Shown here: piece after piece, positions 11,358 through 22,138 of the stretch
Layout of the letters: every line of letters starts with the position of its first letter
Position numbering within the stretch: the stretch's first letter is position 1
Assembly (NCBI GenBank): GCA_032622095.1
Contig: CP136069.1
Location: 183,511,122-183,575,121, forward strand
Reading direction: 5' to 3'
Source: Siphonodentalium dalli
Taxonomy: Eukaryota; Mollusca; Scaphopoda; Gadilida; Siphonodentaliidae
Length of the DNA stretch: 64,000 nucleotides
The notes under the pieces: model-generated
Told to the model about the DNA's origin: nothing
What the model saw: only the letters and a program-made list of their open reading frames with translations
Database searches by the model: none
Position numbers and translations under genes: made by a program

Positions 11358-12074
11358 ATACTAGTACATGTATCATGATGGCTTATATTCGTCATAATAA
11401 TGTTCCTGTCTGTTTCTTCACATGAAACATTTTGTGTGGAGAAGTGCACGACTGTGAACATCTAGCTAAAATCCTTCCAGTCAAGATAGGTAAGTGCGTA
11501 AACAAAATAATTCACTCGAATACACAACAGACTGTCGAAACTACAATAATTATTAATTAGGCTGCAGTTTGGCATAACGACATTTTTTTAATTGAAGGCT
11601 AGCCTGGCATTGTTTTTCAGTTTGTGTTTGTTGTTTTTTTTTTTTTTTTTCGTTATATTTTACATTTTGATGGCAGATATTGACTTTCTAGAGACGATTT
11701 TTTTTTAATTGTTAGCATAGAAAAAATCCAATGATTGCCTCTAATAAAGAGCGTCCATGTTTTCGTCGCGTTCTCAATTATGAATGTGCTCTATTTCGAT
11801 ATGTCATGGGTGATTTTGTATGTGGTATTGTGACATTTAAATATAAAGAGCGTCCATGCTTCCATCTCCCAAAAGCGGTAGACAATAAAGAGCGTTCCAA
11901 ATTACGCAATGTGTTGTCTTTTTGGAGGTACTTAATAATGGATCGCTAGCCCGCCCATAACCGAACACACTACATCTACTAGGCATCTTGGCATATGTGG
12001 AGATGACAGATACTCGGGATATTTATATCGAAAGTAAAACAAAAACAAAAGAAAACAAAAAAAGCGCCTAAATA
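11358..12074. other. AP3D1 intron 4 stretch, no gene seen
   Basis: It contains a poly-T run (11634-11651) and three copies of ATAAAGAGCGTYCCA-like wording at about 11745, 11846 and 11885. The same AATAAAGAGCGT word is found in the arms of the 18-kb palindrome near 36069. Nothing else is recognised. Confidence 0.4.
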
Positions 12075-12082
12075 GAGTTAAC
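12075..12082. repeat. Target-site duplication, left copy
   Basis: GAGTTAAC here and at 13139-13146 directly flanks the hAT element. Eight base pairs is the hAT signature. Confidence 0.9.
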
Positions 12083-13138
12083 TAGGGTCCTGCGAATATT
12101 CGATATTCGATTCGAGATTCGAAACTCAAATTCGATTCGAATTCGAGTAGAAAATTCCAACTCGAAATTTAGAATATACACTGACGAAAAAGTAGGCTGT
12201 TCACGGACAAGTACACACGTCGATCTTAGCTGTTTCTGTTCCATTTAATTCCCGAAAATTATGAATATATGCACCTTATAATTCTTATTGTACATCGCGA
12301 ATGTTCGCATGCTATTAAATATAAGCATAGCCAGTAATTAGCCACTATAGGATGACTCAATTTGTCTGAAATCTAGCTTTGAACATGGTAGCCAAAAGCT
12401 TGGAGATCGCCGATGGACCGACGATGCGCATAAAATATAATAGCTATGAGACTGAGCAACCGCTAGCGTCAAAAAGTGCACGTGGGCGGTGTTTTCTTTT
12501 GAAGTTGACTTTCAGTTTCGGAGCGTTCTTCGACACTTGACAATAATTATGTTGTCCGTTATTCATGTTTAATTTAAACATGACAAAGCTGCAGGCAGTG
12601 CAGGAACTTACACGTGTGTTGAATGCAACATGGTGTATAAATCGCAAACGTTTGCGACAACGACACATCTATGGAATCATCTGTCAAAGAAGCATCCAGC
12701 ACTGCATAAACAGGCTACCCTGCGACTGTTGTTGTATCTTCAAGTTTATAACAACGGGTGTTTCCAAATGCCAATTTGTAATTTTGCATGTACTTGCAAA
12801 CTGTACAAATTTAGCGTGATTTTAGTTCGATAATCCGTTTAGTGGTTATATATTAATCGTCGTGACGGCCGCATGGACGTTTTAATCTGTTTTTTTTTCT
12901 CGACAATTATCAATTGAAGTTAATAGTATCGCGAACGACGGTTGATCGCCACATAAGTTATGATGGAACTTCATGGAAGTTCATAGAACTTCTCACAAAT
13001 CATCTAATCGTTGAAAAAACATGCCTAATTCAGAATGCAACACACAGGTATGATTCGATTCAATATTCGATTCGATATTCGGTTCGATTTCGTCGATTCG
13101 ATTCGATATGATCAAAATCTCCAATTCGTAGGACCCTA
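12083..13138. mobile_element. hAT transposon, internally deleted, 1,056 bp
   Basis: Terminal inverted repeats are TAGGGTCCTGCGAAT on the left and, reversed, TAGGGTCCTACGAAT on the right, inside a perfect 8-bp duplication. Both subtermini carry inverted runs of ATTCGA (12094-12150 and 13046-13112). The only coding remnant is a BED finger near the centre. No catalytic core or hAT dimerisation domain is visible, so this copy cannot encode a full transposase. It sits in AP3D1 intron 4. Confidence 0.9.
12573..12833 (+). pseudogene. BED zinc-finger remnant of a hAT transposase
   Basis: The frame contains CVECNMVYK (CxxC at 12615 and 12624) followed by TTTHLWNHLSKKHPALH, with His codons at 12666, 12678 and 12693. 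This is the C-x2-C...H-x3-H or H-x4-H pattern and the S/T-x-L-x-x-HL-xx-KH-P wording of BED fingers, the DNA-binding module at the N-terminus of hAT transposases and ZBED proteins. The frame opens after a TAA at 12570 and stops at 12833 with no further transposase sequence. It may be the N-terminal exon of a deleted copy. Confidence 0.75.
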
Positions 13139-13146
13139 GAGTTAAC
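13139..13146. repeat. Target-site duplication, right copy
   Basis: GAGTTAAC, identical to 12075-12082. Confidence 0.9.
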
Positions 13147-14245
13147 ATTATTCAGCCCAGTGTTCATAACATTTGGGCACTTCTTATGTATGACCAGTTG
13201 AATGGCATCCTCCGTCGCCCTTTCTATTCACTTTGGGGCATTTTACAGTGCAAGTTCGCGACTGATGAATAGTCACTGAGTGATTACAAATCACCGAGTG
13301 AATACGAGACAATCAAAGCACTACTGCCGTCTATTCAATAAAGCAGACACGTGGCGGCATGTTATTAATGGCTACAAAAACAACCAGTCTAGGCGCTACT
13401 AATTACTTTATTCACATAATTATTGTTTTCCATTCCAGATAAACGGCCAAAGCGGCCACACTATCTTCATTAATTAGATAACACATTGAATAGCGACGTA
13501 ATCTATACACCACACGCGCACATACGACTCCGCATTTTAGTATCGGCTGACTAACGATTACGTCATCGTAGTCAGCATAATAAACTACGGCTCCGAATCT
13601 GTGTTTTTAATTTGCTCGCCCACAACTACGTCACTCATAGTCAAGTCACGGAAATCTCAGAATACCGGTGGTGGTATTATTTATTTATTTTACGGGTTAT
13701 TTATTATGCGATCGGAATGGGACTTGGGTCATTTTAATCACAACAGGGAGGGCTTTCCGATTGCGTTTTGTAGTTTCTAGACCGAATAAATCCTTTAATG
13801 GGCATCCAAATAGCTTTGTCCTTGCACCGTAGGCCATTAAAATAAAATAGATGTGTTCTCAGGCAATTATATCTCAATTTCGAGATGAGGGAGGGAGACT
13901 ATTATATATATTTTTTCTCTAAATCTGGAAAACATTCCAGACCAAAAAAACATTCATTTTTATTTTCAAACTGGTTCAAATCCAATATTTCTGACAGAAA
14001 ACAAATGTTTGATGAGGCTTTTTAAAAGAAATTTGAGTGACGAGGGAGGTGGCGGAGAACACAGAATTTTTATTTATTTAGCGTTACTGATCCACAGTGG
14101 CTCTTGGTAATAACTGGCACTTCAGGAATTAGTTTATAAAAGCAGCCTGATTTCACACACAAAATTGATGATAATATAATGAGGACACTTAAAATAAATA
14201 AAATATTAAAATATAGTGAGAACATGTTCAGTTGTAAGGACATAC
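13147..14245. other. AP3D1 intron 4, segment next to exon 4
   Basis: Non-repetitive as far as visible, AT-rich, no coding signal. The splice donor of exon 4 (GTATGTCC on the minus strand) starts at 14245. Confidence 0.4.
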
Positions 14246-14326
14246 TTTCCGTATCATGTTCGTTGTAAGCATAAGAACATCTGTTCCTTCATGAAATGAC
14301 TGCGACGCTGCCAGATAACCAATTCT
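14246..14326 (-). CDS. AP3D1: AP-3 complex subunit delta, coding exon 4
   Basis: It encodes 27 residues, RIGYLAASQSFHEGTDV followed by LMLTTNMIRK, one of the most conserved helices of the adaptin trunk (the GYLAASQSFHEGTDV block is diagnostic of AP-3 delta). The acceptor is ATATTTTCAG on the minus strand and the donor is GTATGT; both boundaries are phase 0. It follows exon 3 without loss of residues relative to the animal family. This places residues 92-118 of the protein here. The exon is flanked by introns of 4.0 kb and 11.9 kb. Confidence 0.97.
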
Positions 14327-14429
14327 CTGAAAATATTAGATACAATTTAAATAGCACCACAAATCAATTCACCAAGTCCATACCCATTAAATATGCCCCA
14401 TTTTATTTGATCCCCTTCATGACGGGAGA

Positions 14430-14600
14430 TGCACTGGTCAGCATTAAAGATCATGTGTGAGTGTATTCTCTTATATATGTGCATATATACGAGAATGCAC
14501 TGGCTTACAAGGTCAAGGTAAATGTTGTTAGGCCAATGTATTCTCTTATATATGCGAGCAGGCCTCAGCTTACCAGGAGAGTAGGGCGAAATAGTCGCCC
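14430..14600. repeat. Fragment of the TA-flanked foldback MITE family
   Basis: TATTCTCTTATATATGCGAG and its mirror occur here, near 17600-17650, and four times in the intact element at 19472-19930. The copy here, ending with GCGAGCAGGCCTC, and the one at 17590-17650 are in opposite orientation, so they may be the ends of one larger, nested element. Confidence 0.5.
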
Positions 14601-15954
14601 TCGACGCCTCGAAGTCGCCTTAGTGTCGCGCCAGGGAGAAGTGAAGTCACCCTCCGATTTTCCCAAAATTGTCCTACGGCTGTAGCAAGCGATAAGCCAT
14701 GCATGCTATAGTGTTACAAATCAATTATGAATATATCGCCTGCGAGTCAGTGACAAAATGTTGACACAAGGTCGACTCATTTTGTTTAACAGCGTTAAGT
14801 AAGTAAATGCGGTCTTCAATGTCCAGACAAGGATTATAATATATCAAACAAAGAAGCCTTCCGTTTTGGCCATACTTAATAAAGTGCTGGTTTCTGCTCG
14901 TCCCGACCAACTGCTTTAAAACCGCCGACTCAAATTATTATTATATTGCCGATTTAAACGTTTTGTTTGTTTTAGTTCCGTTTCCGTCTTTGTGGTATTC
15001 CGTGTTTTTACATACCGCTATACTTAAAGTAATTGATCACCAATAACGTGGTGTCACCCCGTTAATATGGCGGTACTATACCGCGGTATCCTCAAATACC
15101 GCGGTACTGATACCGCTTGTTAACGCGAACAAGTACTCTCAGGTGCCAAATAAACGTGCCGGCACGTTTATTAATTTGGAGCAAAAATACACACAATCAC
15201 GCTTATTGTGACCCATCACGTTTATTATTTTTTTGGGGTAAATCCATCACATACTGTGACATTTATTCTTTTTTTGGGTGATAAACAAACGAATATAAGA
15301 ATGGAACGAATCACGAGTGTGCTAATGTTAATACTAGAAGTCACAAACCACTAAATAAAGTTGTTTTAGTAGACTGAGATGCGACATCGCTTCGATATAA
15401 AACCTATTTTGAGAGTCACGGTTCGCCCAATCTTATACTTCGTCTACTTTCGGTTTGTAATAAAGCGCAAAACGTGAACTGGGCCGAGTTCACGGGACCC
15501 GAAACGATAGAAAAGATGGCCCATGGATCACAGGACTTATTCTACAATTAAAATGTTTTTGTTAACTCCAAAATCAGTTCCATAATCACAATTTATAATG
15601 AAAAACGATGTGCCTCGAAAATAGGCAACGCGAAACCCAGAAAAAGCGCTAAAAGTTACCAGTTTGACTGAGTGTTTTCTGCATACAAATAATTTCATGA
15701 GAAGCATTAAAGTATATTCCTATAATTTTAAGATATTTAAACAACACAGTTTCATACTTTTTCTGTTTTAATGCATTATTTGGTGAGAGAAATGTAAAAT
15801 TGATCGTAAAATTCTTCGAACAAAAATCAAATTAGGCTTAATGTAAAATTGTAAACTGAGTATGATTTTGGACAAGAACTTCAATCTACTAGTACACAAG
15901 TTTCAACTTAAATATATTAATCAATTGAATTATACAGTGAGTGAGTTACTTGAG

Positions 15955-15967
15955 TTAACTATCACTC

Positions 15968-16000
<33 letters not shown>

Positions 16001-16215
16001 ATTGGCAATGATAATAACACATATATAAATACAATAGATTGTTGATATACATAACTTAGGAGCAAACACATAGCATTGTACATAGTTTGTTCAGCATTAG
16101 ATATCCTTTTATTTGTGATGTTGAAAAGGGGTTGTTTTGTGCAACACAACTGAAAATCATATTTAATAAACAGCCTTAAGTTTTCCCACCCCTTCTTGTA
16201 TTCCGTATGGCTAAT
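15955..16215 (-). mobile_element. Possible LINE 3' end with (CAAT)n tail
   Basis: Read on the minus strand, AT-rich sequence with GGGTGGGAAAACTTAAGG ends in a (CAAT)n microsatellite (15967-15998). This is the way many L2 or CR1-group elements end. No reverse-transcriptase motif remains, so this is only a suggestion. Confidence 0.3.
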
Positions 16216-16269
16216 CACTATATAGTATACAAAGTGGTGAAATGGTGTGTAATTTAGGTTTTTTCTGTT

Positions 16270-16440
16270 TTGTTTGATTCATTATTCCGATCCCAAATTA
16301 TCTAGTATTCTAAGCCATATAGAAGGTATCGGAATATTGAAATAGTCGGAATTATGAACCCTCATGGAAAAGCGGAATAATGAACCCTCAGATTGGCTCA
16401 GAATAATGAACCATCGGAATAATGAACCATCTATACCCGA
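16270..16440 (-). repeat. Short tandem block of GGAATAATGAACC units
   Basis: About five copies of CGGAATAATGAACC(A/C)TC. The same wording (TTCGGAATAGCGAACC) recurs in the dimeric repeat family at 52040-52980 and 54630-55565, linking distant loci to one family. Confidence 0.55.
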
Positions 16441-17479
16441 AGACCCCCAACATACAAGAGAAAAAAAGTCATGTGCAGTGTGTACTGTATAATACAACAA
16501 TCAACATGTAAGACAATCTATTCCAACTTTATATCATATGAGTAATATGTAATTTCACGCATGGTCTTACATAATGTATGAATGGGGTAAACAAGATAGT
16601 GAAGATACATGATGCATAATACCTAAATGTCACATCCTCCGCACAGGTATGATTCCCTGTACTATATAAATGTATGCATAAGCCTTCATGGCTCGAGTTT
16701 TAAGCATACTACCATGAAAAGTAAAATCCGTAACCCAGCACATTTATTGTGCACCAGCACTATTATTCTTTTTTTGGTAAAAATGTCACCCAGCACTTGT
16801 ATTTGGCCAGCACTTTTATTTGGCACCTGAGAGTATGTGTGAGTAAATACCTCCCCTAAAAGAGTTCCATGAAAATCACCGCGGTATTCAACAAATTAAT
16901 GCGGTGCCCGCTAAAAGACCACGGTATCATTATCGCCCAATACCGTAACTCCACGCCATGACAATCTCGATACCGCTACCGTTTATTACCGGTATCACCG
17001 CGGTCATGACCGGGGTATCACCCCGTTTTTCTGGTCAATTACTTTGAGAATAGCGGTAACAACAGAATGAGAATCGAACGGACCTCAAATAATTCTATTG
17101 AATCCGTACTCCCTTTAAATTATCCGATGTTACCTGATGTTACTGAATATATTTGGCGACAAAATTATCCGAGAGCACCATTTTATAGTGTGCAAATAAA
17201 GTTTTAATCGTTGTATTGCCTTGTTCGAAATAAAACGCGATCCATAACTGGAAAATCGTAATTTTATTCCCAATGATTCAGTGATTTCAGAGACAATTGG
17301 TAGTCGAATGTCAAGACTCAAGGCCGTTAATTGTGGATATATATGCAAACCAAATGCAACAAACAATCTACATGTATATTACATTTAAATGAAAAATTTG
17401 AATTTTTTTCCATGATCATGTTTTTTTCGTTTGTTTACCTATATATATTAAATAAATTATCAGATGAAATTATTCTCCA

Positions 17480-17660
17480 GTCTCTCACTTCTCCCTATTT
17501 TTCTCTCACTTCTCCCTATTTCTGCCAGAGGGAGAAGTCACTTCTCCCCAGAGGGAGAAGTCACTTCTCCCTATTCTCAACCTGCAAGCGGAGGCCTGTA
17601 TGCGAGACTCACATTTATATAAGAGAATGCATTGGCACAGGGTTTTCCGAAGTCAGGAAG
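17480..17660. repeat. Palindromic GGGAGAAGTCACTTCTCCC repeats and MITE fragment
   Basis: The 19-mer GGGAGAAGTCACTTCTCCC occurs twice (17530-17573), with CTTCTCCCTATTT copies before it. Adjacent 17590-17650 is a fragment of the foldback MITE family (AAGAGAATGCATTGGCACAG). Confidence 0.6.
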
Positions 17661-18288
17661 CTCCAGTAATGGAAGGGTTAAATTACCATTTCTTCAAATT
17701 CAACTTTAAAATATTTTCGTATCAAATTATTTTTGCCAATTCGTATTTTCGGTTCCCAAAAACTCTTAAAGAAAATTTATGGAATTGCATGAATGCCATG
17801 GGGAGAATTGGGAATGTCAAAATTGCAAATAAATTTTTTTATAATGACAATTATACATAATCACAAGGTATGGGTGTCCGAGATCCGTATTCAAAGCGAG
17901 CTAGATATTTCAACAAGTGAGGAATTACTTATGTCAAAATTGACGTCACTTTAATATTACTTGGCAACTTCTATCAATTCCAGTTTGGATTACAGATAAA
18001 ACACCAGCATCAGCACCTGAAAAACTCTTATCTGTAACAATCATTCATAAACATAGTTTTTGTTAACTAGAGGTGGGACTTTCAGAGAGAAACTAAGGAT
18101 ACAACCCCCCCCCCCCCCCCCAAATAATTATTCAACACTGCACGTACTGCGGTTACACCATGATGCACGCATTCACGGTTCGCAATACTAGGTTGATTTT
18201 TACAGACAATATACTTTTATACAATCTGAATTAAGAAGGCTGCCCTATTTACAAGGAGTTAGTGTTTAAACACCTTTTTTATACATAC
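17661..18288. other. AP3D1 intron 3 segment beside exon 3
   Basis: AT-rich, with a C17 homopolymer at 18105-18121. No gene or recognised element. Confidence 0.4.
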
Positions 18289-18369
18289 CTTACAAGTGAA
18301 TTTGGTAGAACTCATCACTTCAATTACATTGAAAGCCGCCCAGCTGATATCATATCCGAGCATTTGTAT
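18289..18369 (-). CDS. AP3D1: AP-3 complex subunit delta, coding exon 3
   Basis: It encodes 27 residues, IQMLGYDISWAAFNVIEVMS followed by STKFTCK. The QMLGYDISWAAFNVIEVMSS block is a strongly conserved adaptin HEAT-repeat segment of AP-3 delta. It is bounded on the minus strand by an ACCTAACAG acceptor and a GTATGT donor, both phase 0. Together with exons 2 and 4 it gives an uninterrupted match to the family. One mild oddity is TCK at the end of the segment, where TFK is usual. These are residues 65-91. Confidence 0.97.
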
Positions 18370-19048
18370 CTGTTAGGTGGAATAAAAAATGACATGATGC
18401 AGAACTTTGAAGAATGGAGACTGATACATTTAATAGAATGCATGAGCATGGTATAAATGATACACTGCAGCTGGAGACTTGTCAAAATTAAACACAAGAA
18501 AATTGTCAGAGAAGCATTGAAATGACTAAAGAACCTAAGGCCACATGCAGCCCTGGTAATTGATGAAAAATGCCTAGGCAATATTTTTGCCCAGGTTGAA
18601 GAAATTGGCATAAGCAAAAACTATTATATAGGCAATATTACAACAATATCACCTTTAAAATCAATAGTAACCCTTCAACCCAGGTATGCTATTTTATTAT
18701 GATTAGTTATCAAAGAAACTACAGACAATACTGTACAAATAACTGTCAACTAAATTCTGAGTTATTTGAGGGAATATTTTGTCCTGGACACTTCTCAACA
18801 TTTATGTACAATTCCCCAACCATCTCCCAAACAGTGTCCTTAAACTTAATGGCCCAGGGCCATGCTATTGTAGGACAATTATGTAAAGATGAGTGAAAGG
18901 AAGTCATTTTGGCTAAAGACTTTTATTAAAAGAGGGTGTATTTTCAGATTAACACAGAAATGTTATTAACCCCAATGAATTTATTTTATCATTGACTAGG
19001 CAAACTGATTTTGCCCTTGCTTTTACCTGGGCATTGCCTATTGATATA

Positions 19049-19205
19049 CAGTAATGCTCTAAGTAATCGACTCCTTAACCACAGCAGAATTATGGGTAAC
19101 TTTTCAGGATTTAGTCGGAAATATGGCTTGTTGCCATTCATTGGAAAGCTCTCCCCGAGAATAATTCTGCTGTGGTTAAGGAGTCGATTACTTAGAGCAT
19201 TACTG
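19049..19205. mobile_element. Mariner-type MITE, 157 bp, TA flanks
   Basis: CAGTAATGCTCTAAGTAATC at the left and its exact mirror at the right form inverted repeats of about 46 bp with essentially no mismatch. They are flanked by TA on both sides (19047-19048 and 19206-19207). A 60-bp spacer separates the arms. The near-perfect arms suggest recent insertion. It lies in AP3D1 intron 2. Confidence 0.9.
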
Positions 19206-19471
19206 TATGTCAACATAATCCCAATTTAGCATTCTTTACCCTCACTCAAGTCAGTCGTAAATATCTTTTAAAAGGTCAATTAAAACATTTTGAGTTGGGG
19301 GAATTTTTTTTTGTGGACAGGTAGGAAACCATAATAATTTTTATAGTGGCCTTACCAATATGATTTGTTTACAGCATTTGTTCAAATGACTTACAGATGT
19401 GTAAACACATTACAACTCATAAAAGGAATAATAGACAGTCTAACAGGTGTAATGTAATGATTAAGACCATA

Positions 19472-19930
19472 TGTGACCCGCCATATCAAATCCAGTCGGA
19501 AGTCGGGATTTTTTTAACCTGTGCCAATGCATTCTCTTATATATGCGAGTCGACCATATGTCGCCTCGCATATATAAGAGAATGCATTGGCCTAACAATT
19601 TTTTATCATTTTTTTTAAATAAATGTTTCTTAACAATTTTTAGGACATAAAATAAAAAACATCCATTACCCTGCAGGGAGCCCCACACATATATAGAAGC
19701 ATATAGAAGAGTGACGTCTGCTCATGTTTGTCTGGGGCTCTGTATGGGTGAAATTATAAAATTGTTAAAGAATACAAGAAAAAATTATTAAAATTGTAAA
19801 AAATTGTTAGGCCAATGCATTCTCTTATATATGCGAGGCGACCTATGGTCGACTCGCATATATAAGAGAATGCATTGGCACAGGGTAAAAAAATCCTGAC
19901 TTACGACAAGATTTGATATGGCGGGTCACA
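19472..19930. mobile_element. Foldback MITE with nested palindromes, 459 bp, TA flanks
   Basis: Ends TGTGACCCGCCATATCAAAT (left) and its mirror (right) are flanked by TA (19470-19471 and 19931-19932). Arms are about 135 bp. Within each arm, TGCCAATGCATTCTCTTATA and its complement make a second, smaller hairpin around a GTCGACCATAKGTCGCC spacer. The right end of the element is about 25 bp from the exon 2 splice donor of AP3D1. Related fragments are at 14430-14600 and 17590-17650. Confidence 0.85.
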
Positions 19931-19957
19931 TATGTTACCAATAATGGACAAACTTAC

Positions 19958-20053
19958 ATATGCTAGCTTTATAACAGCGTTAGATTTAGAAGCTATATTA
20001 TCCTGCCGGAGTTCCTGCTTTATCTCATCTATGCAGTCCGCTATGTATTTAGC
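19958..20053 (-). CDS. AP3D1: AP-3 complex subunit delta, coding exon 2
   Basis: It encodes 32 residues, AKYIADCIDEIKQELRQDNI followed by ASKSNAVIKLAY. This is the near-invariant start of the adaptin trunk in AP-3 delta (an IDEIKQEL-QDNI block). The acceptor TTTTGCAG and donor GTAAGT on the minus strand are both phase 0. The protein region forms part of the first HEAT repeats of the large subunit. A foldback MITE ends about 25 bp into the downstream intron. These are residues 33-64. Confidence 0.98.
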
Positions 20054-20828
20054 CTGCAAAAGTAAAGATGATAAGTTTAGCTGATGGAAGTAGAATACCC
20101 CAGGGAAAGAAAACATATCGCCACATTAGGGCCCTGAGAATCGGGGGTTTACATTCAAATCAGATCTCGAATCAAATCAGGGTGAGATTCACGAATCGTA
20201 TCTCCAATTGAATATATTCATTATCCCAACCTGGTAACAAATATCCGTTTCAGCGAACCTAGGTCCAGCTTCGTGAACCTGAGTAACTTAAGTGACCAAA
20301 AACCATTGGCGAGTTACCAATACTGAACACCGAGAACATGCTCTTGATTATACAAACACCGAGCACTGGCCCGGGAACATGGTAGCGTAGTGTTTGCAGG
20401 CTAACTTTGATTCTCACTCCCAGAAATCAAAACCCATGAACATGTTCCTTGAGTGTTCTTTGGTATTCAAATCATCATTTGAGGATACAATAACTATTAA
20501 CATATTTTACAGATATAAAACAGGCCCGCATGTTGACGGAAGTAAAATGTGGTTCATGATTTTAGGCGACATACATGTATTATGTGATTGCAAGGTTAAT
20601 AAGCCAAACGAGATCACAGTTTATCCAATGCAATTTCTGATTGGCTAATATCTAATGTCACACTTCACTTTACTTTTTTATTTTTGTTAAATAACAAAAT
20701 CGGTGTTACACATGACTGTTTCGGGCTTGCCTCCTATAAAGGATATCTGCACATGTTGGGATATAAATGTAACTCTAGTTTTTCTTGATATGAGTAGCTC
20801 TACTCATCGACCGCATTTGACAGAAGGG
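20054..20828. other. AP3D1 intron 1 segment, no gene seen
   Basis: AT-rich sequence. The frame at 20394-20648 has no recognised motif and no splice context. Bases 20150-20215 contain short repeats of ATCTCGAATC/ACGAATCGTATC wording only. Confidence 0.4.
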
Positions 20829-21535
20829 TAAGGCCAAAACAAATTGAATGCGTGTTTCCCGTAACGAGCCCAAAAAAAATAGGGGCGGGCGGTAGGCTTT
20901 TCATTTATTTTATTTTTTCATTTTATTTTTTTATGGTCTCATGTGGGCCATGCCTAACCACCATCAAACACCATACTATGACCCAGAGCAACCAACAAAT
21001 TGGTGATAAAACTGATATATGGAGGGGAAACATATAAAACAGATTTCTATTATATTTAAAATGCGGGGTTTTTGCCACAGCAGTCGTGAATTATGCACAT
21101 GGGAATCGACCCATATGCGACCGCCATCGTTGAAAAGAACATGTTCCCGTGTTCGAATTTCGGTTCGAATCAACCTCGGAGAACATCCATGTTATAAATA
21201 CTCCATATCAACACAAACACGTGCTTCCGGTCAGCGAAGAGGAACGATAACTCATGATCTTCCGGTATAGCATCCGGTCGTAATTTGACTTTCCGTTTGA
21301 AGAGTGACGATGTGGCTTTGCGAAAAATATATAAATATATCAAAGATATCATTTATCTCGCGAGGTGAATCAGATAAAATGGAACCACGCGTACACAGTT
21401 TGGTTAACAGTGCGGTCGGTCAGTTTATAGATTGATTTTTTTTATTTAAAACCAATAAAATGAACTTGGGTCGAGGGGTTTTGAAGACGGTCGGTCGGGT
21501 TACGGGAAACACGCATTCAATTTGTTTTGGCCTAA
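20829..21535. mobile_element. Inverted-repeat DNA element, about 707 bp
   Basis: AGGCCAAAACAAATTGAATG and the following GCGTGTTTCCCGTAAC at the left match the right end in reverse for about 36 bp with no visible mismatch. The inner subtermini are G-rich (GGCGGGCGGTAGG on the left, GGTCGGTCGGG on the right). No transposase is seen, and no convincing target duplication, so the superfamily is open. It lies in AP3D1 intron 1. Confidence 0.75.
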
Positions 21536-21732
21536 GCGACATCTCCCATTCACGTAGACACCATCTTATTGCACAAAACTGTTCTCATTTCTAACGCATT
21601 TCTATACTGACCCCTGGATAAGCCACCTCTGCCATGGACATAGTACGTGGCAACACCACAGTTACTAGCCCCTCCCCTTTCCAATGGATGATCATTTTAC
21701 AATTGTAATTGTGTGTGCCCATAAAGTTAACT

Positions 21733-21906
21733 TAATACTAGTATCTTTTGCAGACCCAGGTGATGCGATTACATGGAGCATGAGCGATTGTGCAACTTAC
21801 ATTTAGTGGATTCTCAAACGCTGCATTAAATCGCAATAAGTTAATACTAGTATCTTTTGCAGACCCAGGTTGAGGCGATTAGATGGAGCATGAGCGATTG
21901 TGCAAC
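21733..21906 (+). repeat. Direct duplication around CTAGTATCTTTTGCAGACCC
   Basis: TTAATACTAGTATCTTTTGC plus AGACCCAGGTGATGCGATTA-type wording and GGAGCATGAGCGATTGTGCA occur at 21733-21803 and again at 21843-21906. The spacer word TAGTGGATTCTCAAACGCTG recurs with one change at 23303, suggesting a larger inserted or duplicated unit between 21.8 and 23.3 kb. Confidence 0.6.
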
Positions 21907-22063
21907 ATATGTACTGGTCTGATCACAACTGTATATGTTTTGGTCTGACTGTAAGTGTCATAAGTTGACACTGCTACAATGTATACATGGATGAATGGGG
22001 GTCCAGTTGTACCAGACTATTTGCTGCACTTTCTTGCAAGACTCTACTGGACTTGCACTAAAT

Positions 22064-22138
22064 ATGGCCAAGACTGCTGCTGAGAGGCAGAAGGCCAGAT
22101 GCGAAAAGATGAAATCTAATCTGATTTATATCAGATAA
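22064..22138 (+). pseudogene. Decayed gene start, MAKTAAERQ-type basic N-terminus
   Basis: The frame reads MAKTAAERQKARCEKMKSN and stops five codons later. M-x-K-T-A-A-E-R-Q followed by basic residues and KSNP is an N-terminus I associate with repetitive, often transposon-linked invertebrate genes. A one-base shift at the codon after KSN restores a longer frame, consistent with a decayed copy. I do not name a family. Confidence 0.35.

Larger units (their letters stand above)
15134..16835. mobile_element. Inverted-repeat element (inner, nested), 1.7 kb
   Basis: The left end TACTCTCAGGTGCCAAATAA matches the reverse complement of the right end exactly over 20 bp. Subterminal zones carry several GCAC-TTTATT-TTTTTTGG-type repeats. 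The element carries a LINE-like tail (15960-16200) and the GGAATAATGAACC block (16270-16440). No coding frame is convincing. Confidence 0.65.
15013..17058. mobile_element. Inverted-repeat element (outer), about 2.0 kb
   Basis: The left end TACCGCTATACTTAAAGTAA and the reversed right end TTACCGCTATTCTCAAAGTA pair over about 30 bp, then share ACCGCGGTAT-rich subterminal palindromes (15060-15120 and 16880-17020). No transposase is seen. A second inverted-repeat element is nested inside. Boundaries are approximate. Confidence 0.6.

Noticed and set aside
11009-11425. A 138-codon frame overlapping the hAT-like element
   Set aside because: It crosses the element boundary at 11350 and contains low-complexity Gly-rich sequence from the transposon's subterminal region.
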